DNA from: an uncultured bacterium
Lineage (GTDB): Bacteria > Bacillota > Clostridia > Lachnospirales > Lachnospiraceae
Direction: 5' to 3'
Assembly (NCBI GenBank): GCA_905215155.1
Contig: CAJMPJ010000007.1
Span: 44,979-108,978, forward strand
Length of the DNA: 64,000 nucleotides
Of this stretch, positions 7,586 through 16,094 are shown in pieces. A program made the position numbers and the translations under genes. The notes beneath the pieces were generated by a model. It saw only the letters and a list, made by a program, of their open reading frames with translations, was not told the DNA's origin and searched no databases. Each line of letters starts with the position of its first letter. Position 1 is the first letter of the stretch.

Positions 7586-7602
7586 TTGGCATCGGATGCC
7601 AA
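7586..7602. promoter_or_regulatory. Perfect odd-length palindrome after rnhA (operator-like)
   Basis: TTGGCATC-G-GATGCCAA is a 17-base palindrome with one central base. It lies 6 bases after the rnhA stop and about 120 bases before the next gene. No T-run follows and the one-base loop cannot make a good RNA hairpin, so it resembles a dimeric repressor site more than a terminator. The regulator is unknown. Confidence 0.35.
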
Positions 7603-7708
7603 ATACTTACATATCTCTTACGATGTCTTACTAAATGCGAATTTCTATTTTCTTTCTTTTTTATTTGTGATATGGTAACTTCATCAAAACAGATTAGGAT
7701 GATCGTTC

Positions 7709-8587
7709 ATGAATAGAAACAGAGGAATATGGATTGTCATAGGAATGATACTGGTGATTGGAGTTCTTGTGACTTTAACGACCACCAGTTTTATAAACAG
7801 TAAACAGCACACTGCGGATTCTCAAGAGAATCGGACTATTTCCGGTTCCCAACCGCCTTCTGACCTGGAAGAGAGACATTACAGCAAAGAACAGGAATTG
7901 TTTTCAGCAGAAAATAACACATTGGATAAACCGGCCCGGCTACAGGAAGAACCGGTGACGCCAAAGAAAGCGGCAAGAAGTATGCCGGAAGCCGGGAACG
8001 CTCTTACACAGCAGCAGACCCCTTCTGCGGCAGATACCCAGATGCCGGAAAAGACTGATGAAAGCCCGGAGCAGACGCAGGCAGCTCCTCAAATCGCTCA
8101 GGCGGCTTCTGAAGTTCCGGCAAAAGAGTCTGTGCAGGAAACCGTAATGTCTCCCAAAGCACCTGACACCAAATATAAGTTTTCCAATGGTTCTGCTCAT
8201 TCGGAAGGAACTGTCGACTATGAAAAACATCTGGAGAATCTGGATGAGCAAATCAGAAAGATCCGGGATGAATCAGGAGATTCCAATACCTACTCCATGA
8301 AGGCTCTTGCGGATAAAGAGTTAAAACTATGGAATTTGGAACAAAATACGATTTATGAAACCATAGCCCGGAAGCTTTCCGACGAAGAAAGAAAGTCCCT
8401 GGAAGCATCCCAGCAGGCCTGGATTAAAAGCAGGGATGCCAAAGCAGAGGAAGCGGCTAAAAAGTACAGCGGAGGAACTCTGGAAGGCCTGGAATATACG
8501 GCTTCCCTTGCGGAATCAACGAGAGCGAGAGCGTATGAACTGGTAAAGGAATATACGGATGTTCTTTCTGAGGAGGAGTCCCCATAA
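7709..8587 (+). CDS. Membrane-anchored extracellular protein with LprI-type (DUF1311) domain
   Basis: 292 aa. A single N-terminal hydrophobic segment (about residues 8-27) likely anchors the protein outside the membrane. Residues about 30-165 are a low-complexity linker rich in Gln, Pro, Glu and Ala. The C-terminal domain (about 170-285) has the LprI/DUF1311 pattern: repeated helices with LKLWNLEQNTIYETI, LEASQQAWIKSRDAKAE and a GGTLEGLEYTASLAESTRARA end. DUF1311 proteins include a mycobacterial lysozyme inhibitor; the usual Cys pairs are absent here. A terminator follows. The role at the envelope is inferred, not proven. Confidence 0.75.
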   Translation: MNRNRGIWIVIGMILVIGVLVTLTTTSFINSKQHTADSQENRTISGSQPPSDLEERHYSKEQELFSAENNTLDKPARLQEEPVTPKKAARSMPEAGNALTQQQTPSAADTQMPEKTDESPEQTQAAPQIAQAASEVPAKESVQETVMSPKAPDTKYKFSNGSAHSEGTVDYEKHLENLDEQIRKIRDESGDSNTYSMKALADKELKLWNLEQNTIYETIARKLSDEERKSLEASQQAWIKSRDAKAEEAAKKYSGGTLEGLEYTASLAESTRARAYELVKEYTDVLSEEESP

Positions 8588-8616
8588 AGGGCTAAAAACC
8601 ATTTTTTAAAGTCTGA

Positions 8617-8644
8617 GGCTGATTCCTGTGAATCAGTCTTTTTT
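8617..8644 (+). terminator. Intrinsic terminator after the LprI-type gene
   Basis: GGCTGATTC (8617-8625) pairs with GAATCAGTC (8630-8638) around a 4-base loop, followed by six T residues. Confidence 0.85.
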
Positions 8645-8729
8645 GCCGCTTTGTCGGGTTGTCTGCCTGTTTGATTGTGGCTTTTACCCTGCTTTTTTAT
8701 TTCAATGTAAAAATTTCCATTGGAACATC

Positions 8730-8758
8730 TTGATAAATAAAATCCCTTATGATAGGAT
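8730..8758 (+). promoter_or_regulatory. Candidate alaS promoter
   Basis: TTGATA (8730-8735) and TAGGAT (8753-8758) are separated by 17 bases. The rest of the 248-base gap before alaS contains the terminator above and the palindrome at 8785. No T-box signature is visible. Confidence 0.4.
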
Positions 8759-8784
8759 AGTAAGATAATTGCAAGAATGCCGCC

Positions 8785-8796
8785 AGTGCCGGCACT
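8785..8796. promoter_or_regulatory. Perfect 12-base palindrome in the alaS leader
   Basis: AGTGCCGGCACT is a perfect palindrome about 20-30 bases after the likely transcription start of alaS. E. coli AlaRS is known to repress its own gene by binding a palindrome near its promoter; equivalence here is speculative. Confidence 0.3.
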
Positions 8797-8835
8797 TTGT
8801 CAGAATAGACAATATAACAAACGGAGGACAGTAAC

Positions 8836-11475
8836 GTGAAGAACTATGGTGTGAATGAACTGAGGAGAATGTTCCTTGAATTTTTTGAGAGTAAGGGACA
8901 TCTGGCGATGAAAAGCTTCTCCCTGGTTCCTCATAATGATAATAGCTTGTTGTTGATTAACTCAGGTATGGCTCCGCTCAAGCCTTATTTTACCGGACAG
9001 GAGATCCCTCCCAGAAAAAGAGTGACCACCTGCCAGAAATGCATCCGGACAGGAGATATCGAGAATGTCGGAAAAACAGCACGCCACGGCACATTCTTCG
9101 AGATGCTCGGTAATTTTTCTTTTGGTGATTATTTTAAAGATGAAGCGATTCACTGGTCCTGGGAATTTTTAACGGAAGTGGTTGGGCTGGAAGCAGACAG
9201 ACTGTATCCATCGGTATATTTAGAAGACGATGAAGCATTTGAAATCTGGAACAAGAAGATCGGAATTGCACCGGAACGCATTTTCCGTATGGGCAAGGAG
9301 GACAACTTCTGGGAGCATGGTGCAGGCCCATGCGGACCTTGTTCTGAAATATATTATGACCGCGGAGAAAAATACGGCTGCGGCAAGCCTGACTGTACTG
9401 TAGGCTGTGAATGTGACCGTTACATGGAAGTATGGAATAACGTCTTCACTCAGTTTGAGAATGACGGTCATGGCAACTATGAGGAATTAAAGCAGAAAAA
9501 TATTGATACCGGCATGGGCCTGGAACGTCTGGCAGTCGTTGTTCAGGATGTGGATTCCATCTTTGATGTGGACACCATAAAAGCCCTTTTAAACCGTGTG
9601 GCAGATCTGGCTCATACTGAATATAAAAAGGATTCTGACGTGGATGTATCTCTTCGTCTGATCACAGACCATGTCCGTTCCTGCACCTTTATGATTTCCG
9701 ATGGAATTATGCCGTCGAATGAAGGAAGAGGCTATGTGCTCCGCCGTCTGCTCCGCAGAGCAGCACGTCATGGCAGACTCATAGGAATAGAAGGAAAGTT
9801 TCTTGCAGACCTGTCCCAGACGGTGATTGACTTATCAAAAGATGGATATCCGGAGCTGGAAGAAAAGAAGGCCATGATTTTAAAGGTCCTCACCCAGGAG
9901 GAAGACAAGTTTAATAAGACAATTGATCAGGGACTTGCTATCTTAAATGAATTAGAAGAAGATATGAGAAAGAAGAAGGAGACCGTTCTTTCCGGAGAAG
10001 AAGCATTCAAGCTATATGATACTTATGGTTTCCCTCTTGATTTAACCCTGGAGATCCTTGCGGAAAAGAACTTCAAAGTCGATGAAGAAGGCTTTAAGAC
10101 TGCCATGCAGGTTCAGCGGGAAACTGCAAGGAATGCCAGAAAGACCACCAATTATATGGGGGCGGATGTTACGGTGTACCAGTCCATAGATCCGGCTATT
10201 TCTTCAGAATTCATCGGTTACGATCAATTCGTCTGTGATTCTGTGATTACAGTGCTTACCACTGATACAGAGATCGTGGAGGCCCTTACAGATGGTGAGG
10301 TCGGCACCATTATAACCGATCAGACCGTATTTTACGGAACCATGGGCGGTCAGCAGGGAGATGTCGGCACCATATTCAGTGAGAATGGGGAATTCAGAGT
10401 AGAGGATACCATTCATTTACAGGGCGGAAAGATTGGTCATGTAGGGAAAATGGTAAAAGGAATGCTTCAGACCGGCGATACAGTTACTTTAAAAGTCTGT
10501 GAAGAAAACCGCCAGAACACAGGCAAAAACCACAGCGCCACCCATCTGCTTCAAAAAGCGTTAAGGACCGTTCTGGGCAGCCATGTGGAACAGGCAGGAT
10601 CTTTCGTCGACGGAGACCGGCTGCGTTTTGATTTTACTCATTTTTCTGCGCTGACACCGGAAGAGATCCGTCAGGTAGAAACACTTGTAAACGATAAAAT
10701 CAAAGAATCCCTTCCGGTAAACACGGAAGTCATGTCTCTGGAAGAGGCAAAGAAATCCGGTGCTATGGCATTGTTTGGCGAAAAGTACGGAGATACGGTA
10801 CGCGTTGTAAAGATGGGTGATTTTTCTACGGAGCTTTGCGGAGGAACCCATGTTTCCAATACTGGCGTGATCGGTTTCTTTAAAATCCTTTCCGAGACTG
10901 GAATTGCTGCAGGAGTACGCAGAATTGAAGCATTGACCGGTGACGGACTCATGCATTATTATGAAGAGCTGGAAAGAGAATTCCATGAAGCAGCAAAAGC
11001 GGCAAAGACAACCCCTTCTTCCTTGACAGCGAAGATTGAGTCCCTTTTAGAAGAAATCAAGGCTCTTCACTCTGAAAATGAGAAATTAAAGAGCAAACTT
11101 GCAAAAGATTCTCTTGGCGATGTTATGGATCAGGTGCAGGAGATTAACGGAGTAAAGGTTCTCGCCACAAAGGTAATGGATGTGGATATGAATGGACTTC
11201 GTAATCTTGGCGATCAGTTAAAGGATAAAATCGGAGAAGGTGTTATTGTAATTGCCTCCATTCAGGGTGAAAAAGTCAATCTGATGGCTGCTGTAACAGA
11301 GGAAGCCCAGAAAAAAGGTGCTCATGCAGGAAATCTGCTCAAAGCCATTGCATCCCTTGTGGGCGGCGGCGGCGGCGGACGTCCCAATATGGCTCAGGCA
11401 GGCGGAAAGAATCCGGCCGGCGTTGATGCATGCCTTTCAAAAGTTGCAGAAGTGGTTGCAGAACAGGTGAAATAA
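8836..11475 (+). CDS. alaS: Alanine--tRNA ligase
   Basis: 879 aa, full length for bacterial AlaRS. It charges tRNA-Ala with alanine and edits mischarged Ser/Gly. The class II aminoacylation domain starts at MKNYGVNELRRMFLEFFESKGH and includes motif TARHGTFFEMLGNFSFGDYF. The editing domain has the zinc-binding pattern HSATHLLQKAL and later CGGTHVSNTG. A coiled region precedes the C-terminal DHHA1 domain with its Gly-rich GGGGGGRPNMAQAGG. The start is GTG at 8836, with ACGGAGGACAG ahead of it. It is monocistronic; a strong promoter for rpsU follows. Confidence 0.98.
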   Translation: MKNYGVNELRRMFLEFFESKGHLAMKSFSLVPHNDNSLLLINSGMAPLKPYFTGQEIPPRKRVTTCQKCIRTGDIENVGKTARHGTFFEMLGNFSFGDYFKDEAIHWSWEFLTEVVGLEADRLYPSVYLEDDEAFEIWNKKIGIAPERIFRMGKEDNFWEHGAGPCGPCSEIYYDRGEKYGCGKPDCTVGCECDRYMEVWNNVFTQFENDGHGNYEELKQKNIDTGMGLERLAVVVQDVDSIFDVDTIKALLNRVADLAHTEYKKDSDVDVSLRLITDHVRSCTFMISDGIMPSNEGRGYVLRRLLRRAARHGRLIGIEGKFLADLSQTVIDLSKDGYPELEEKKAMILKVLTQEEDKFNKTIDQGLAILNELEEDMRKKKETVLSGEEAFKLYDTYGFPLDLTLEILAEKNFKVDEEGFKTAMQVQRETARNARKTTNYMGADVTVYQSIDPAISSEFIGYDQFVCDSVITVLTTDTEIVEALTDGEVGTIITDQTVFYGTMGGQQGDVGTIFSENGEFRVEDTIHLQGGKIGHVGKMVKGMLQTGDTVTLKVCEENRQNTGKNHSATHLLQKALRTVLGSHVEQAGSFVDGDRLRFDFTHFSALTPEEIRQVETLVNDKIKESLPVNTEVMSLEEAKKSGAMALFGEKYGDTVRVVKMGDFSTELCGGTHVSNTGVIGFFKILSETGIAAGVRRIEALTGDGLMHYYEELEREFHEAAKAAKTTPSSLTAKIESLLEEIKALHSENEKLKSKLAKDSLGDVMDQVQEINGVKVLATKVMDVDMNGLRNLGDQLKDKIGEGVIVIASIQGEKVNLMAAVTEEAQKKGAHAGNLLKAIASLVGGGGGGRPNMAQAGGKNPAGVDACLSKVAEVVAEQVK

Positions 11476-11511
11476 TTGCTGTTGAAATACGAAAAATTAT
11501 GAAAGTTTTTC

Positions 11512-11539
11512 TTGACGAATGGCAGAATTATGCTATAAT
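11512..11539 (+). promoter_or_regulatory. Strong sigma-A promoter of rpsU
   Basis: TTGACG (11512-11517) and TATAAT (11534-11539) with a 16-base spacer, just after alaS. Confidence 0.75.
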
Positions 11540-11565
11540 CATATCAGTGCTATAAAATACCCAAA

Positions 11566-11594
11566 CAGTTGTATTATGCACAAGTACACAACTG
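11566..11594 (+). promoter_or_regulatory. Leader hairpin before the rpsU ribosome binding site
   Basis: CAGTTGT (11566-11572) is complementary to ACAACTG (11588-11594) and directly abuts the GGAGGGAGG translation signal. It may tune S21 translation or protect the mRNA 5' end. Confidence 0.4.
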
Positions 11595-11615
11595 GAGGGA
11601 GGTTAGGTGTGAGCT

Positions 11616-11792
11616 ATGTCAAATGTAATCGTTAAAGACAACGAGACCTTAGATAGCGCTTTACGCAGATTCAAAAGAAACTGTGCTAAAGCAGGTATCC
11701 AGCAGGAAATTCGTAAGAGAGAACATTACGAAAAGCCAAGCGTAAGACGTAAGAAAAAGTCTGAAGCTGCAAGAAAACGTAAATATAACTAA
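11616..11792 (+). CDS. rpsU: 30S ribosomal protein S21
   Basis: 58 aa protein starting [18 protein letters not shown] and ending in the very basic [16 protein letters not shown]21 is a small basic protein of the 30S subunit involved in initiation. Length and sequence match the clostridial S21 family. The ATG at 11616 is preceded by GGAGGGAGGTTAGG. The rpsU-yqfC-yqfD-phoH-ybeY order is common in Clostridia. A strong terminator follows, so rpsU is probably its own transcription unit. Confidence 0.97.
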   Translation: MSNVIVKDNETLDSALRRFKRNCAKAGIQQEIRKREHYEKPSVRRKKKSEAARKRKYN

Positions 11793-11804
11793 TTGTTAAA
11801 AGAT

Positions 11805-11843
11805 AAACCTCTGGTTTGGCTTAGGCATAACCAGGGGTTTTTT
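11805..11843 (+). terminator. Intrinsic terminator after rpsU
   Basis: AAACCTCTGGTT (11805-11816) pairs with AACCAGGGGTTT (11829-11840), followed by TTT; a long stable stem. Confidence 0.88.
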
Positions 11844-11862
11844 CTAGTTTTTGAGTGCTGTA

Positions 11863-11891
11863 GAATTTTCCATATCCTTTTTGCATATAGT
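11863..11891 (+). promoter_or_regulatory. Candidate sigma-E promoter of yqfCD
   Basis: GAATTTT (11863-11869) and CATATAGT (11884-11891) are 14 bases apart. The -10 octamer is identical to the one before spoIVA. yqfD is a SigE-regulated sporulation gene in B. subtilis, which fits. Confidence 0.5.
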
Positions 11892-11925
11892 ATAAAGTAA
11901 TAACAGAGAGAAAGGCAGAGAAGAT

Positions 11926-12192
11926 ATGTTGGAGGAATCAAAGGAAAAAGCGGCTTCTGCCTTAAAACTTCCCAAAGATGTTGTTTTGGGAGAGGTGCTT
12001 GTGTCTTTTCTTGGACGCCACAGTGTTGTGATCGAAAATTACCGGAGTATTATTTTATACACCGATTGCTCCATTAAAATTCAAGCGAAAAATTGCCGGG
12101 TTATTATCAGCGGAAGCAGGCTGATGATTGAATATTATACCAATGAGGAGATGAAAATCAACGGATATATCAAATCCCTGGAGTTTGAATAA
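11926..12192 (+). CDS. yqfC: Sporulation protein YqfC
   Basis: 88 aa, the usual size for YqfC. The protein begins MLEESKEKAASALKLPKDVV and contains the family-typical stretch GEVLVSFLGRHSVVIENYRS and a later ISGSRLMIEYYTNEEM. YqfC is needed with YqfD for normal sporulation in B. subtilis; its biochemical role is unknown. It is followed 25 bases later by yqfD, and the pair is preceded by a SigE-like promoter. Confidence 0.92.
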   Translation: MLEESKEKAASALKLPKDVVLGEVLVSFLGRHSVVIENYRSIILYTDCSIKIQAKNCRVIISGSRLMIEYYTNEEMKINGYIKSLEFE

Positions 12193-12217
12193 ATAGGGGA
12201 GCTGGAGGTGTAAGGAA

Positions 12218-13462
12218 GTGCTTGAATGGCTGAATCGCCGTTTCTTCGGTTATCTTTTTATAGAAATGTCCGGATTTTCTCCGGAACGGTTTTTAAATAT
12301 GTGTACGGTTCATGAAATTGAATTATGGAACGTGGTAAATTCGGGCCAGACGTATCAGTTTTTCATGACTGTTTCCGGTTTTCGCAAGATAAAACCCATT
12401 GTCCGTAAATCGAAGGTCAGACTTAGGATTTTAAAAAAGTTTGGACTTCCTTTTTTTTTATACCGCAATAAAAACCGAAAGTTTTATGCTGCCGGATTCC
12501 TGGGCTTTTTTATGATTCTCTACTCCCTGTCTCTTTTTATATGGGATATCGAGTTTGATGGAAACCAGATGTATACATACGACACTTTGCTGAAGTATTG
12601 TGAATCAGAAAAAATCCACTACGGGATGCAGAAGTCGAAAATTGACTGTGACGGACTGGAAGAATCGCTCCGTACTGCATTTCCTGAAATAACCTGGGTA
12701 TCCGCAAGGGTATCAGGAACCAGGCTTTTGGTTAAAATAAAGGAAAATGAAGTGCTGTCTCAGATTCCTGTAAAAGATGAGACTCCATGTGATCTTGTAG
12801 CGGAAAAAGACGGGGTCATCACCTCCATGATCGTGCGGACCGGAGTTCCTATGGTGGCGGTCGGAGATACCGTCACAAAAGGCCAGGTTTTAGTCAGCGG
12901 GGCGCTTCCTGTCATTGGTGACAGCGAAGAAATCATAAATACCCATTATGTTCATTCCGATGCGGATATTCGTGCCCGTACGGAGCATCATTACACCAAA
13001 CAGATTCCCATGTACCGTAAAATTGATGTGGAAACGGGAAGGGTGCGGAAGGGCTATTATATTAAGGCGTTTCGGTATTCCTTTTTGCTTATGCGCCCCA
13101 GACCCGACGGAACATCCTGGAAGAGGACCATGGAGGAAGAACAGCTTCATTTATTCGAGAATTTTTACCTGCCTATTTATACGGGAAAGATTACGGGAAA
13201 AGAGTATATATCCTATGAACGTCCCTATAAGGAGGAAGAGAAAAAGGAACTTGCCCATAAGTTCAACAAAGATTATGAAAAAAAATTATTGGAAAAAGGG
13301 GTACAAATTCTAGAAAATCATGTTAAAATACTAGATAATGAATCTTTATGCCAAATTGCCATAGACTTTGTGACCGATGAACCATTGGGAAGGCAGGAAG
13401 CGCTGGAGATACAAAGAACAGAGGAACCGGAGGAGACAAATCATTCAGATGAGCGTAATTGA
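12218..13462 (+). CDS. yqfD: Sporulation protein YqfD
   Basis: 414 aa with a GTG start; GGAGGTGTAAGGA lies upstream. One transmembrane segment is seen near residues 88-108 (FYAAGFLGFFMILYSLSLFI). The large C-terminal part is predicted to be on the mother-cell membrane surface and includes GVITSMIVRTGVPMVAVGDT, resembling a barrel-sandwich hybrid found in YqfD. YqfD is a SigE-dependent protein linked in B. subtilis to forespore engulfment-stage development. The last 14 bases overlap the phoH start, so translation may be coupled. Confidence 0.92.
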   Translation: MLEWLNRRFFGYLFIEMSGFSPERFLNMCTVHEIELWNVVNSGQTYQFFMTVSGFRKIKPIVRKSKVRLRILKKFGLPFFLYRNKNRKFYAAGFLGFFMILYSLSLFIWDIEFDGNQMYTYDTLLKYCESEKIHYGMQKSKIDCDGLEESLRTAFPEITWVSARVSGTRLLVKIKENEVLSQIPVKDETPCDLVAEKDGVITSMIVRTGVPMVAVGDTVTKGQVLVSGALPVIGDSEEIINTHYVHSDADIRARTEHHYTKQIPMYRKIDVETGRVRKGYYIKAFRYSFLLMRPRPDGTSWKRTMEEEQLHLFENFYLPIYTGKITGKEYISYERPYKEEEKKELAHKFNKDYEKKLLEKGVQILENHVKILDNESLCQIAIDFVTDEPLGRQEALEIQRTEEPEETNHSDERN

Positions 13463-14465
13463 GACAATCATAGATATTCCAGCAGAACACGAGAAAAATG
13501 TATGCGGACAGTTTGACAGCTACTTGAAGAAAATTGAACGGACCCTTCATGTCACAATGATCGGAAGAGATGGCGCTCTTAAAATCATTGGACCGGAACC
13601 AATGGTCCAGAAGGCAAGAAGCGTATTCAATAACCTGATTGAACTGTCCAAACGGGGGAATACCATTACCGAACAAAACGTGGATTATGCCCTTTCTCTG
13701 TCATTTTCTGAAAACGACAGCCAGATCCTTGAAATTGATAAAGATATAATCTGCCGGACCGTTTCAGGAAAACCGGTAAAGCCTAAGACTCTTGGGCAGA
13801 AGCAGTACGTGGACCAGATCCGGAAAAAGATGATTGTCTTTGGAATCGGACCGGCCGGAACAGGAAAAACCTATCTTGCCATGGCCATGGCCATTCAGGC
13901 ATTTAAAAATGGAGAGGTCAACCGGATCATTCTCACAAGACCAGCCATTGAAGCCGGAGAGAAGCTGGGATTTCTTCCAGGCGATCTCCAAAGCAAGATT
14001 GACCCTTATTTAAGACCCTTATATGATGCCTTGTACCAGATTATGGGGGCGGAAAGTTTTCTCCACAATTCAGAAAAAGGTCTGATCGAAGTTGCTCCCC
14101 TGGCGTATATGAGAGGACGAACCCTGGACAATGCTTATATCATTCTTGATGAGGCCCAGAATACAACGCCTGCCCAGATGAAGATGTTTTTGACAAGAAT
14201 CGGTTTTGGTTCCAAAGTGATCGTTACCGGCGACCAGACCCAGAAGGATCTTCCGTCGGGTACGGTATCCGGGCTTGATACGGCAATGAGGATTTTAAAA
14301 AAGATCGACGACATCAGTTTCTGTCAGTTGACGAGCAGCGATGTGGTCCGTCATCCTCTTGTGCAAAAAATTGTACAGGCTTATGATGAATTTGAGTCAA
14401 AGAAAAAGACCGAAGATCGGAAGACAAAAACCGTCCGAGGCAGAAAGGCACATTATGACAATTAA
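13449..14465 (+). CDS. phoH: PhoH family ATPase (PhoH-like protein)
   Basis: 338 aa from the ATG at 13449. An earlier in-frame ATG (13377) lies inside yqfD and gives an atypical N-terminus; GGAGGAG at 13428-13434 favours the later start. The protein has an N-terminal KH-like region and a P-loop NTPase core with Walker A GIGPAGTGKTYLAMAMA. It also carries RGRTLDNAYIILDEAQNTTPAQ (Walker B, here split as NAYIILDEAQN) and the GDQTQKDLPSG motif. PhoH proteins are RNA-associated ATPases often encoded next to ybeY, as here, where 11 bases overlap. The tail is basic and Lys/Arg-rich. Confidence 0.93.
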   Translation: MSVIETIIDIPAEHEKNVCGQFDSYLKKIERTLHVTMIGRDGALKIIGPEPMVQKARSVFNNLIELSKRGNTITEQNVDYALSLSFSENDSQILEIDKDIICRTVSGKPVKPKTLGQKQYVDQIRKKMIVFGIGPAGTGKTYLAMAMAIQAFKNGEVNRIILTRPAIEAGEKLGFLPGDLQSKIDPYLRPLYDALYQIMGAESFLHNSEKGLIEVAPLAYMRGRTLDNAYIILDEAQNTTPAQMKMFLTRIGFGSKVIVTGDQTQKDLPSGTVSGLDTAMRILKKIDDISFCQLTSSDVVRHPLVQKIVQAYDEFESKKKTEDRKTKTVRGRKAHYDN

Positions 14466-14952
14466 TATTGAATACGAGGCAGAAAAAAAGCTGGATATTC
14501 CATATAAGGAGATTATTAACCATGTGGTGGAGGAATCCATGGACTATGAAAACTGCCCTTATGAAGCAGAGGTCAATGTTCTGATCACCGACAATGAGGA
14601 TATCCGTCAGATCAATAAAGAGTACCGGAAGATCGACAGCCCTACGGATGTTCTTTCTTTTCCAATGGTGGACTATGAGACTCCTTCCGACTTTGACCGT
14701 CTGGAGGAGATGGCAAATGATTATTTTAATCCGGAAACCGGGGAGCTTTTACTTGGAGACATTGTAATATCCGTTGATAAGGTGGAAGAACAGGCGGAAA
14801 AATACGGGCACTCTCAGACGAGAGAGATGGCGTTTCTGGTGGCTCACAGTATGCTCCACTTATTTGGCTATGACCATATGGAAGAAGAGGAACGTCTGCT
14901 TATGGAAAAGAAGCAGGAGGAAATTTTAAGTCGGAGGGGATATGTGAGATGA
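14455..14952 (+). CDS. ybeY: Endoribonuclease YbeY (rRNA maturation factor)
   Basis: 165 aa. YbeY is a zinc-dependent RNase active in 16S rRNA 3' end processing and ribosome quality control. The metal-binding motif is intact in VAHSMLHLFGYDHMEE (H-x3-H-x5-H). The conserved DSPTDVLSFPM segment is also present. The ATG at 14455 overlaps the end of phoH; in-frame codons further upstream lie within phoH and are unlikely starts. It ends in an ATGA overlap with the following lipoprotein gene. Confidence 0.95.
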   Translation: MTINIEYEAEKKLDIPYKEIINHVVEESMDYENCPYEAEVNVLITDNEDIRQINKEYRKIDSPTDVLSFPMVDYETPSDFDRLEEMANDYFNPETGELLLGDIVISVDKVEEQAEKYGHSQTREMAFLVAHSMLHLFGYDHMEEEERLLMEKKQEEILSRRGYVR

Positions 14953-16094
14953 TGAAAAAGGTATGGTTTGGTCTTGCCGGTGTGATGTTGTCTGGTGCTT
15001 TTTTGTTTGGATGCGGGAAACGATATGAATCAGTATCGGTAACGGAACAGGCAACTGTGGATGTGAATGCAGATGATATTAAAATAAACAGCAGTACAGA
15101 GGCCGATCCTACATCGGATGAGAGTCCGGGAGATTACTATACCTTTTCAGAACGCCAGGAAAAAGACGGAATGATACGCAGTTATCTAACCGGAGAGATG
15201 GTGGATGCAGCCATTGGAAACCGGAGACCGGTGGCCGTAATGATGAGCAATGATAAAGCCGCGCTCCCCCAATACGGGATTAACCGGGCAGGCGTTGTTT
15301 ATGAAGCACCTGCTGAAGGGGGCATAAACCGTTATATGGCCATACTGGAAGACTATGACAGTCTGGAACGTATCGGTTCCGTAAGAAGCTGCCGCACATA
15401 CTATACATACTTTGCCCGTGAATTTGATGCGATCTATGCCCATTACGGACAAAGTACCTTCGCAAAGCCTTACTTAGCCAATGTGGATAATATCAATGGC
15501 GTGGAAGCCATCGGCAATGTGGCATTTTTCCGGTCCAGAGACCGCAAGCCTCCCCACAATGCCTACACCAGCGGCAAGCGCTTGAATAAAGCCATACACC
15601 AGCTGGGATATTCCCAGGAATATGATCCATCCTACCAGGGGCATTACCGGTTTGCCAAAACAGGAAAAGAAGTTACTCTTCAAGAGGCTCCCGGTGTTAA
15701 GGAGGCGTATAAAGTTTATCCTGGTTATAAGTTGAATAAGCCGTGGTTTGAATACCACGAAGAGGATGGGCTTTATTACCGTTTCCAATTCGGAGCCGCC
15801 CATAAAGGAGATGAAGGACAGATTAAAGTGAAAAACATTATTCTGCAGTATTGTCCTGCCGCTCATTATGCAACTACGGATTATCTGAACATAAATGTAC
15901 AGAGCAATTCTTACGGCATGTTCATTACCGAAGGACGTGCCATCCCCATCAAGTGGTCGAAGGATAATGAATTCGGTCCAACACATTATTACGACATGGA
16001 GAATAACGAGATTATCCTGAACCAGGGCAAAACCTGGGTATGCATTATATCCGCACAGGATTCTCCCAATGTAGAATTATATGGAAAACAATAG
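14949..16094 (+). CDS. DUF3048 (YerB-like) lipoprotein
   Basis: 381 aa. A lipoprotein signal peptide is clear: MMKKVWFGLAGVMLSGAFLF followed by GC, giving a lipidated Cys at about residue 22. The two DUF3048 domains follow; diagnostic segments are RPVAVMMSNDKAALPQYGIN, RIGSVRSCRTYY and a later KNIILQYCPAAHYA. The family is widespread in Firmicutes (B. subtilis YerB) and lacks a firm function. Translation is coupled to ybeY by an ATGA overlap, and its 3' end overlaps the flippase gene by 14 bases. Confidence 0.88.
   Translation: MMKKVWFGLAGVMLSGAFLFGCGKRYESVSVTEQATVDVNADDIKINSSTEADPTSDESPGDYYTFSERQEKDGMIRSYLTGEMVDAAIGNRRPVAVMMSNDKAALPQYGINRAGVVYEAPAEGGINRYMAILEDYDSLERIGSVRSCRTYYTYFAREFDAIYAHYGQSTFAKPYLANVDNINGVEAIGNVAFFRSRDRKPPHNAYTSGKRLNKAIHQLGYSQEYDPSYQGHYRFAKTGKEVTLQEAPGVKEAYKVYPGYKLNKPWFEYHEEDGLYYRFQFGAAHKGDEGQIKVKNIILQYCPAAHYATTDYLNINVQSNSYGMFITEGRAIPIKWSKDNEFGPTHYYDMENNEIILNQGKTWVCIISAQDSPNVELYGKQ

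Noticed and set aside
8645-8835. Possible T-box or other tRNA-sensing leader before alaS
   Set aside because: No AGGGTGG-type T-box sequence and no terminator after the palindrome; only a promoter-like element and a palindrome are visible.
15474-15986. 170-codon open frame on the - strand
   Set aside because: Antisense to the DUF3048 lipoprotein, whose signal peptide and domains are clear.
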